A DNA stretch of 64,000 nucleotides from assembly GCF_037126465.1 (NCBI RefSeq), contig NW_026999353.1, forward strand, positions 248,001-312,000, given 5' to 3'. The notes under the pieces are model-generated. The model was not told the origin of the DNA, searched no databases, and saw only the letters and a list, made by a program, of their open reading frames with translations. The stretch is from Ornithodoros turicata (Eukaryota; Arthropoda; Arachnida; Ixodida; Argasidae). Numbering within the stretch: the stretch's first letter is position 1; every line of letters starts with the position of its first letter. Below are positions 57,170 to 64,000 of this stretch, in pieces. The position numbers and the translations under genes are program-made.

Positions 57170-57840
57170 TGACGTTACGTGCGCAACGCGTTCTGATTTG
57201 CTTGTCAGTGGGGGTCAGCGCCCTCTCCCCTTGCCGCGGAAACCAATTTTCGCCAGTTGCTCCGGAGAATAGGGGATGGAAGGATCGGTCGAGCGAGGAG
57301 CAGTGTTTCCCCTCAACTGTTCGGTTACTTCTTGCGGCGTACTGTACATTCAATTTCCGCGGTATTTATGACTCTATTGCGGTGAGTGCATTTTGTTCAT
57401 ATTTAATGCGTGTGTTGATGTGTCGGACAGATTGCTATCATTCCAATGTACACGTGAGCCAGAATAGACAGGAGGAGTAAGCTATGGCGATGAATCCATT
57501 CTTGCGGTGCATGTTACTGGCCTGCTTAGCTCTTTTATGTAAAGAAAACAGCGTGTTAAGAATGATTTCTGTGCTACTCTAAGTATGGCGGGAATTGGAT
57601 TGGGTTACGACTGATATAGTGCAAGAAAATTTCATTGAATTGTCGAAATCGCCCGCGTAGTGGAAAGCCGATCCCACTGCGTACGTTAACCTTGGACACA
57701 CAGCTAGGAATACGTGTGATTGTTCCTTTCGTTCCCAGGTATCTTTTGACGAGAGACGGTACACTAGTTCCCAGACGTGGACTAATGCCCAGAGGAGTGT
57801 TCAGAGAGCGGATGACCTATTAAGTGTGGTGTATTGGCTC
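57170..57840. other. Spacer inside the satellite region, no clear gene
   Basis: Mixed sequence with a GGTGAGTGC donor-like site at about 57378 and a 32-codon ATG frame from 57484 (MAMNPFLRCMLLACLALLC) that looks like a signal peptide but ends quickly. I cannot support a gene. Confidence 0.3.
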
Positions 57841-57849
57841 AGTAAGTGT

Positions 57850-58200
57850 CTCGTGTTCATATTTATGGCGGGCGTCGTTAGAGATTCTTCGTTAGAACGT
57901 ATTTCTATTGATGGCGTGTGTCGATGTCTGCTGGCGCCGTTAGGGTTAGCCACTCTAGAGTGCCTGGGCGCGGGTTTCGCCGAAAAAATAGGCTTAACCA
58001 GGGCGCATGATTAGAGAGTGGTGTTAGCAATGGCGCCAAGCCCAGAGTGTTCATATTTACAACGCGTGTCTGAGAGGGGGCATGTGGCGGCTTTTCCCGA
58101 AAAAAAGGGCTTAGCTCGAGTGCCGGGCGCGTGATTAGAGACGTGATGTTAGCAATGGCAGAACGCGCAGAGTGTTCATATTTTCCACGCAAACCAGGGA
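57850..58200. repeat. Degenerate tandem repeat of about 120 bp
   Basis: Blocks with GAGTGTTCATATTT, CCGAAAAAA(A/T)GGGCTTA and GCGCGTGATTAGAGA recur about every 120 bp upstream of the main satellite array. Confidence 0.6.
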
Positions 58201-59530
58201 GGGAGGGGGCCACGCGAGAAGTGATCGGAACTGTGCAAAAAAGATATCGCGGGTAGCCCAGTCTTTTCGTGTGCGTGTCTGGACGAGAAAGAAGGGTGCG
58301 GCGAGATTTCGTCGTTTAGGCTTAGCCCGACCACGCGCTGAAGTGATTGGAACCTTCGCGTCATTTCCGTTCCCCTGGTAGCGGCGGGGCTGCGAGCGCC
58401 ACCACACGGGAGAGATGGCCATCCGATAACCACGCGTCGTCTGCTAGCGCCGAATTTTCATTCCTCACCTCATTTCGAGGAAAGCGCTGCCCGTCGACGC
58501 ATTTGGAGCTAACAGACGACGTGCGGTTATCGGATCGCCATCTCTCCCGTGTGGTGGCCCTCGCAGCTCCCCCGCCACCAGGAGAACGGAAGTGACGCAA
58601 AGGCCAAGTGATTGGAACTGTGGAAAAAGATATCGCGGGTAGCACAGGCTTTTTGTGTGCGTGTTTGGACGGGGGGTGGGCTGCGGCGAGGTTTCGTCGT
58701 TTAGGCTTAGCCCGACCACGCGCTGAAGTGATTGCAACCTTCGCGTCATTTCCGTTCCCCTGGTAGCGGCGGGGCTGCGAGCGCCACCACACGGGAGAGA
58801 TGGCCATCCGATAACCACGCGTCGTCTGCTAGCGCCGAATTTCCATTCCTCACCTCATTTCCAGGAAAGCGCTGCCCGTCGACGCATTTGGAGCTAACAG
58901 ACGACGGGCGGTTATCGGATCGCCATCTCTCCCGTGTGGTGGCGCTCGCAGCTCCCCCGCCACCAGGGGAACGGAAGTGACGCGAAGGCCAAGTGATTGG
59001 AACTGTGGAAAAAGATATCGCGGGTAGCACAGGCTTTTCGTGTGCGTGTTTGGACGGGGGGTGGGCTGCGGCGAGGTTTCGTCGTTTAGGCTTAGCCCGA
59101 CCACGCGCTGAAGTGATTGCAACCTTCGCGTCATTTCCGTTCCCCTGGTAGCGGCGGGGCTGCGAGCGCCACCACACGGGAGAGATGGCCATCCGATAAC
59201 CACGCGTCGTCTGCTAGCGCCGAATTTCCATTCCTCACCTCATTTCCAGGAAAGCGCTGCCCGTCGACGCATTTGGAGCTAACAGACGACGGGCGGTTAT
59301 CGGATCGCCATCTCTCCCGTGTGGTGGCGCTCGCAGCTCCCCCGCCACCAGGGGAACGGAAGTGACGCGAAGGCCAAGTGATTGGAACTGTGGAAAAAGA
59401 TATCGCGGGTAGCACAGGCTTTTCGTGTGCGTGTTTGGACGGGGGGTGAGCTGCGGCGAGATTTCGTCGTTTAGGCTTAGCCCGACCACGCGCTGAAGTG
59501 ATTGGAACTGTGAGAAAAAGTTATCGCGGA

Positions 59531-60060
59531 TAGCGCAGGGTTTTCGTGTTTACTGCTTATTTGAACGGGGGGAGGGGGGCTGCAGCAAGATTGTGTCGTT
59601 TAGGCTTTGCTGGTGTTCTGACGAGTATCGCATTACGATAGTACTCCCTCTTTGTACAGCATCGGAAAACCCGGAAGAGAGCCCGAGAGCGTCGTCGTCA
59701 GGCATCGAGTGACCATGGAACAAAGAGCTACACGCGCATATAATCGAGAATAAAAGTTCTAGTCGAGACATGCTTCTCTCTCTCTCTCGCAGACAGGAGA
59801 AGCACGGGTCGTCGTGGCAGTGTGGTAGCGGAATTTGTATATACAAAGAATGACCATTCCGTCATCATGCTGGTGTAGTGACGCGCGCAGTGACGACGCT
59901 ACGATGAAGATTCCCCGTTATTTTTCTGGCACGTCTGATCATCTCGTAATGTTGTGTTCGTGAGATCAGACAAGTCAGGGAGGGTGCAGGCATCTATCGT
60001 CCAACTCCTTTGTATGAATTCAATAAAAATGTTTCAGCGAAAGAAAACACAAAGTCTCGT
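59531..60060. other. Non-coding stretch, possible LTR remnant
   Basis: Contains GAGAATAAAAGTTCTAG (about 59748), a (CT)n run at 59771-59788 and an AATAAA at 60022. The layout resembles part of a Gypsy LTR, but I find no partner repeat. Confidence 0.25.
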
Positions 60061-60107
60061 CAAAGTTATTCTGACTGTTTAATGCATTCCATTTCGATAA
60101 CCAAACG

Positions 60108-60524
60108 CTATTTCAATAAATCGCTGACAAAGTTCACGATGCAGACTGCCTGCGAATGTCGCTGCCTCTGGAGGGCGTACTTAATATAAGCGATGGCACG
60201 AGTGAGAAGATCCACGATGTCTGCAGCGATATAGTTGAATTCTGCGTTGGCCAAGCTCACAAATTCGCTCATCAGTCCCAGGGGTGCGTCCGGAACCGTT
60301 ATACAGACGTTCTTGTAACGGGCATAGATCCGATGCACCATCTCCTGCAGCAGACCCGGAGAGATCTCTCCTATATTACCAAAGCCTACCATGTCTATCA
60401 CATAGCGAAAAGTACTGATGACGAGCTCGTTGCGGGGACTTTCGCTGTTGATACATTCCTTCTCCACTTCTTCACAAAAAGCGTGGGTGCGGGAACCATT
60501 TTGTAACGAGTGGTAGCTGAACAT
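60108..60524 (-). CDS. Unknown helix-rich protein, intact; paralogue of the AT-rich element cargo
   Basis: The frame is open from 60545 (a TTG codon), but the first ATG is at 60524 (MFSYHSLQNGS), giving 138 residues. It has no signal peptide or membrane segment. Central FRYVIDMVGFGNIGEI, RIYARYKNV and LMSEFVSLANAEFNY, and the C-terminal SQAVCIVNFVSDLLK, match the decayed ORF at 30898-31371 in the same order. Past the stop the frame still resembles the longer relative (RLVIEMEC versus LTVEMEST), so this copy may be shortened by a late stop. A TATA box lies 37-44 bp upstream of the ATG. I recognise no family; a small helical regulator or a virus/transposon-derived protein are both possible. No introns seen. 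Confidence 0.55.
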   Translation of the reverse strand: MFSYHSLQNGSRTHAFCEEVEKECINSESPRNELVISTFRYVIDMVGFGNIGEISPGLLQEMVHRIYARYKNVCITVPDAPLGLMSEFVSLANAEFNYIAADIVDLLTRAIAYIKYALQRQRHSQAVCIVNFVSDLLK

Positions 60525-60560
60525 CTTCACGTATTGATGACGCAAGCGCAGTACGCGCTG

Positions 60561-60568
60561 CCTTTATA
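60561..60568 (-). promoter_or_regulatory. TATA box of the 60-kb minus-strand gene
   Basis: TATAAAGG on the minus strand, placed so that transcription would start near 60535, about 10-15 bases before the ATG at 60524. Confidence 0.5.
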
Positions 60569-60589
60569 CAAATAAACGCGCGCAAAGAA

Positions 60590-60861
60590 ACGAGCGCGAA
60601 GCCGAAACGGAGAAGCCACCCGTTGCCGCTAGGAGCGCGCGCAGTGGAAGGAGTCATCCGAAACCACCTGTGGGCGGGCGGCGCAGAGGGCGCTAGAAGC
60701 GCGCGCACGCGCGCGCATACGTAGCTGCCGCGGCGCGGCGCACCAGTCACTTGCTCGCTGGCTGCCGTGGAGAGCAGACGTGCGCTCGCTTGCTTCCCAG
60801 TCCCAGCGCCCGCTCAGTTCCTGCCTGGCTGTCGGATGGAGCAGTCGCTGCGGGGGAAAAG
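60590..60861 (+). promoter_or_regulatory. CpG-rich promoter-like region with a divergent candidate first exon
   Basis: Dense CpG and GCGCGC motifs between the minus-strand TATA box and a plus-strand ATG at 60836. That ATG opens MEQSLRGK and reaches a consensus donor AAAAG|GTGAGT at 60862. A candidate second exon begins after CATATCCAG at 61321, continues the frame briefly to a stop, and has AATAAA at about 61443. If real, the transcript encodes only about 16 residues, so it may be non-coding. Confidence 0.4.
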
Positions 60862-60863
60862 GT

Positions 60864-61062
60864 GAGTGATTTGCCAATGTTTGCGCGTTGTTTTACCGTG
60901 CTCCTTTTCTCGCGTGTTTGCCGTACGCGCATGTTTAGACTTGTTTAGCGGTGACCAACGAGTGATTTGCCGATGTTTGCATGGGCTTTGACCACGCTCG
61001 TGTTAAGCCTTTTCTCGCATGTTTGCCGAACCTGCATGTTTAGACTTTATTAGCCGTGACCC
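60864..61062 (+). repeat. Tandem duplication of about 100 bp
   Basis: GAGTGATTTGCC(A/G)ATGTTTGC, CCTTTTCTCGC(G/A)TGTTTGCCG and GCATGTTTAGACTT occur in the same order twice, starting at 60864 and 60959, in the candidate intron. Confidence 0.75.
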
Positions 61063-61496
61063 GTAGCGTGCCAAGCCTGTTGATGTACGTTTAGTCTTGT
61101 GTGCCCAGTGGTTGTCGCCTTGTGTTAGCTGCTTAGTGTTGTGACGCTGTGGTTAGGCCTAACCGGTCGCCTGTTCCCCGATGTGTACTTTTTTCTCCGT
61201 GCTGTTGAGCAGTAGCGGTTAGACCTTTTCTCTCGCATACCTTGAGTTGTTGAACAGTGTTGCCATTTTTACCTGACGCTAATATCTTGTTGTTCTCTCT
61301 CTCTCTTACACGCATATCCAGATGGTGGTGGCGCCATCTCGTCTGATGTCTTGCAACTAGCTTGTTACCTGCATCTGCAAGCGTCCTGCCCCAGTCACCC
61401 TCACCAGAGTGATTTTTTCAAGATGGCGTTGTTGATTTTCAAATAAATTATTTCTCTCTGTCTGCTCCCTTAGTGTTTAGTTATTTTTTCCAGAAC

Positions 61497-61665
61497 CCAA
61501 TTTTTACACAGAAAATCCACGAGAAGGATTGCATTGAGTTAGATTTTGCACTATTTAAAAATTTTAAAATAAAAAAAATTAAGTATTTTAAAAATAATTT
61601 GAAGTAATTTGAAAGTAAAAAGTGCAATACTTGATGTGGACTTTCTGTGTAAAAATTGGCTTGAA
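61497..61665. repeat. AT-rich fold-back repeat
   Basis: CCAATTTTTACACAGAAAATCCAC and its near inverse GTGGACTTTCTGTGTAAAAATTGG flank an A/T-rich core with TTTTAAAAT motifs. Confidence 0.7.
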
Positions 61666-61693
61666 TACTTACTACTGACATCTCCTCTCACAG

Positions 61694-62022
61694 AATTCAC
61701 AAACCTGTGCGCTGCGTTACCGGAATTTAGAACCGCACGGACGAACCACAATCGTCCGACTGGTGCAGCTGACGCTCATGTATTCAGCTTCAGTGGCTTA
61801 GGAACAAATATCGATTTTTTTTTCACATCGGAAAGTCTTAACGGAAACGATTCGGAAAACATCCTAAGTGAATCGTTCGATTCCCTTGAGGTGACTTACA
61901 TGACGTTGCGGACCTTTGATATTGCAGCTTCCTTTACTGTACCTTTTAAACTGAATGCTGATGTCACCAACACCACATTTGATTTTGCAAACTCAGTCGT
62001 CGTTGTCGTCGTCTATCGTTAA
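61694..62022 (+). CDS. Exon-like open frame, possible last exon of an unknown gene
   Basis: Follows a good acceptor (CATCTCCTCTCACAG, ending 61693) and stays open for 109 codons to TAA at 62022. The product has ordinary composition (EFTNLCAALPEFRTART, HVFSFSGLGTNIDFFF, LEVTYMTLRTFDIAASF, KLNADVTNTTFDFA) and no low-complexity bias until a short Val run at the end. Its upstream exon is not visible; joining from the donor at 60862 would need phase 2, which does not fit the simplest reading. No family recognised. Confidence 0.35.
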
Positions 62023-62286
62023 GGAGCTGGAGAGGCGACGACTTTGATCGTTGTCGTTTCCGCGCCACCAGCAAACTCGTATAGCAGGCACTAATGATAC
62101 GTCGCAGTCGCCAGAAACCAATTTGCGTGGTGCACACAGTTATCATTTTCCGATATACTTTTCATATGCTCTCGTCTCCCTTCAAATCCGCGCATTGATC
62201 TTTCGCGGTGGAGGGAGGCGAAAGCGAGCCGGTCCCTCACATACCGGAGAGGGTCCGCGGTCCGCCTCCGGGTGGGCCGTGTGTCG

Positions 62287-62362
62287 GAATGCGCGGCCCG
62301 TAAAACGGTCGTCGGGGGAGCATCGCCTGCGCTGTTGTTTCCGGGAAGATTTTTCCTAAAAT
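62287..62362. repeat. 75-bp interspersed repeat, copy 2
   Basis: Same block as 50573-50646, same orientation. Confidence 0.7.
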
Positions 62363-62427
62363 CCTTTTCGTTGAGTTAAAGGGGGCCAGCCAACAGATAT
62401 GGCTGGTCTTCCTCTATGATGCCAATA

Positions 62428-62429
62428 TA

Positions 62430-62469
<40 letters not shown>
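62428..62469. repeat. (AT)n microsatellite
   Basis: About 21 AT units with one interruption; a similar (AT)n run lies at 62776-62797, bracketing the inverted repeat. Confidence 0.9.
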
Positions 62470-62470
<1 letters not shown>

Positions 62471-62503
62471 TGATGATTCAGGGGGTACGGATGGACACGT
62501 AAG

Positions 62504-62782
62504 TATATAAGTACAGAAAAGGTAAAGAAGGGATTCAGAAGCCTTGAGGGAGAGTTTAAAAAATTTATTACAACTAATTACGGGAGAGAACTAAGGTTTA
62601 TTTACATGTTACAGGGGTCGACAGGGGTCGACGACTGTGGAAGGCGACGCTGTCGCCGAAACGTCGACCCCTGTAACATGTAAATAAACCTTAGTTCTCT
62701 CCCGTAATTAGTTGTAATAATTTTTTTAAACTCTCCCTCAAGGCTTCTGAATCCCTTCTTTACCTTTTCTGTACTTATATAT
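62504..62782. repeat. Near-perfect inverted repeat with Penelope-like/hammerhead-like core
   Basis: Arms of about 120 bp (TATATAAGTACAGAAAAGG to ACAGGGGTCGAC) are almost identical inverses. The centre reads CTGTGGA, then GGCGAC-GCT-GTCGCC (a perfect stem), then GAAACGTC and a GACCCC that can pair with an upstream GGGGTC. GAAACGTC after a short stem is characteristic of the hammerhead motifs of Penelope-like elements. Here CTGTGGA replaces the conserved CTGANGA, so a working ribozyme is unlikely. Confidence 0.7.
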
Positions 62783-62801
62783 ATATATATATATATATCT
62801 A

Positions 62802-64000
62802 TTTACAGTTCAAGCGTGCCACAATCCCAGCTGTGGACGGCCGTTTCGAGCTTCTTGGCTCTCATCGGCACAGCGTAGGGATGTGACACGCTCTTTGGTC
62901 GGCACAAACACTGTGTCTCTGCAAGACATCGATGTTCCAGGGTGTTAGCAACACCTCTGGAGGCCGCAGTGCAAAGCCAGTAAGTACAGATACAAATACA
63001 AAAATTAGATGAGCAAATGCTCCATGGCTGCCCGTGAAGCATATGTTTACAGTTCAAGCGTGCCACAATCCCAGCTGTGGACGGCCGTTTCGAGCTTCTT
63101 GGCTCTCATCGGCACAGCGTAGGGCTGTGACACGCTCTTGGGTCGGCACAAATACTGTGTCTCTGCAAGACATCAATGTTCCTGGGTGTTAGCAACACCT
63201 CTGGAGGCCGCAGTGCAAAGCCAGTAAGTACAGATAAAAATACAAAAATGAGCAAATGCTCCATGGCTGCACGTGAAGCATATGTTTACAGTTCAAGCGT
63301 GCCACATTCCCAGCTGTGGACGGCCGTTTCGAGCTTCTTGGCTCTCATCGGCACAGCGTAGGGATGTGACACGCTCTTGGGTCGGCACAAACACTGTGTC
63401 TCTGCAAGACATCAATGTTCCAGGGTGCTAGCAAAACCTCTGGAGGCCGCAGTGCAAAGCCAGTAAGTACAGATACAAATACAAAAATGAGCAAATGCTC
63501 CATGGCTGCACGTGAAGCATATGTTTACAGTTCAAGCGTGCCACACTCCCAGCTGTGGACGGCCGTTTCGAGCTTCTTGGCTCTCATCGGCACAGCGTAG
63601 GGCTGTGACACGCTCTTGGGTCGGCACAAATACTGTGTCTCTGCAAGACATCAATGTTCCAGGGTGCTAGCAAAACCTCTGGAGGCCGCAGTGCGAAGCC
63701 AGTAAGTACAGATACAAATACAAAAATGAGCAAATGCTCCATGGCTGCACGTGAAGCATATGTTTACAGTTCAAGCGTGCCACAATCCCAGCTGTGGACG
63801 GCCGTTTCGAGCTTCTTGACTCTCATCGGCACAGCGTAGGGATGTGACACGCTCTTGGGTCGGCACAAACACTGTGTCTCTGCAAGACATCAATGTTCCA
63901 GGGTGTTAGCAACACCTCTGGAGGCCGCAGTGCAAAGCCAGTAAGTACAGATACAAATACAAAAATGAGCAAATGCTCCATGGCTGCACGTGAAGCATAT
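62802..64000. repeat. 239-bp satellite array, continues past right edge
   Basis: Units begin TTTACAGTTCAAGCG at 62802, 63046, 63285, 63524 and 63763; the first is 244 bp because of a small insertion, the others 239 bp. Copies differ at only a few sites. Small ORFs repeated at this spacing are shadows. Confidence 0.92.

Larger units (their letters stand above)
56591..59530. repeat. 385-bp satellite whose monomer contains a long hairpin
   Basis: Units start at GACCACGCGCTGAAG at 56591, 58329, 58714, 59099 and 59484. Spacing is exactly 385 bp between 58329, 58714, 59099 and 59484, and the first block (56591-56975) is also 385 bp. Short units lacking the hairpin lie at 56976-57077 and after 59484. 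Each long unit contains inverted arms of about 97 bp (from CTTCGCGTCATTTCCGTT to AACGGAAGTGACGCGAAG) around a 60-bp loop, flanked by AAGTGATTGGAA on both sides. The many ORFs across this block are shadows of the repeat. Confidence 0.85.

Noticed and set aside
56582..59489. Repeated 80-148 codon ORFs at 385-bp spacing
   Set aside because: They follow the satellite monomer and its inverted arms on both strands; no protein features.
62625..62670. Functional hammerhead ribozyme
   Set aside because: A key residue of CTGANGA is replaced and stem III is minimal; reported only as a relic-like motif.
63176..63839. Three 61-codon ORFs at 239-bp spacing
   Set aside because: Shadows of the satellite unit, with non-conserved start contexts.
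1..64000. CRISPR arrays, operons or bacterial contamination
   Set aside because: Tandem repeats here lack CRISPR spacing; genes are intron-containing and the repeats are eukaryotic transposons.

Overview
This 64 kb window is eukaryotic nuclear DNA, most probably from a tick (Acari: Ixodida; hard tick more likely than soft). The evidence is spliced genes with GT-AG introns, several tRNA-derived SINE families of the kind common in tick genomes, very dense transposon content, long G/C homopolymer runs, and a multi-exon secreted gene with a threonine-rich (mucin-like) N-terminus of a type I associate with tick secretomes. The species is not determinable by eye. There are no bacterial features, no CRISPR array, and no rRNA or true tRNA gene.

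Layout. (1) 1-7.3 kb: a broken Transposase_21/DUF4218-type (CACTA/EnSpm-like) transposase on the minus strand, head-to-head with a six-exon BEN-domain gene on the plus strand; the BEN introns carry a hAT-type MITE and an inverted pair of tRNA-derived SINEs. (2) 7.3-18.1 kb: nested retroelements. A decayed Gypsy element (plus strand, itself split by a TA-flanked fold-back MITE) is interrupted in its 3' LTR by a 5'-truncated Tx1/L1-like LINE. That LINE is split by a young Gypsy element (minus strand, 10450-16407) with two apparently identical 259-bp LTRs, a tRNA-Lys-type primer site, intact gag and pol, a third ORF, and a textbook-looking -1 frameshift signal at the gag-pol junction. (3) 18-22.5 kb: no gene recognised, one SINE. 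(4) 22.5-40.2 kb: a plus-strand gene for a secreted Thr-rich protein, with eight visible exons whose phases all agree. Its introns hold a Harbinger-like MITE, a 640-bp tandem duplication, a 4.1-kb AT-rich element with ~275-bp terminal inverted repeats (29379-33486), and a mariner-type MITE. (5) 40.9-50 kb: mariner-type elements, a decayed CR1-type LINE (minus), degenerate hAT-like repeats, little else. (6) 50.6-56.6 kb: a Gypsy integrase fragment, then a decayed Tx1/L1-like LINE (ORF1 with CCHC knuckles, ORF2 with RT) interrupted by a SINE and two MITEs. (7) 56.6-59.5 kb: a 385-bp satellite whose monomer contains a long hairpin. (8) 59.5-62.4 kb: a small intact minus-strand gene (60108-60524) with a TATA box, a divergent CpG-rich promoter-like region, and an exon-like ORF at 61694-62022. 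(9) 62.4-64 kb: a near-perfect inverted repeat with a Penelope-like, hammerhead-like core, then a 239-bp satellite running off the right edge.

Few genes here are likely host functions: the secreted gene, possibly the BEN gene (which may instead be transposon cargo) and the 60.1-kb gene. The most interesting links are the shared, unrecognised ~140-aa protein family encoded both at 60.1 kb and inside the AT-rich element at 31 kb, and the predicted frameshift signal of the young Gypsy element. Splice structures, TSDs and families were read by eye and are inferences unless stated.
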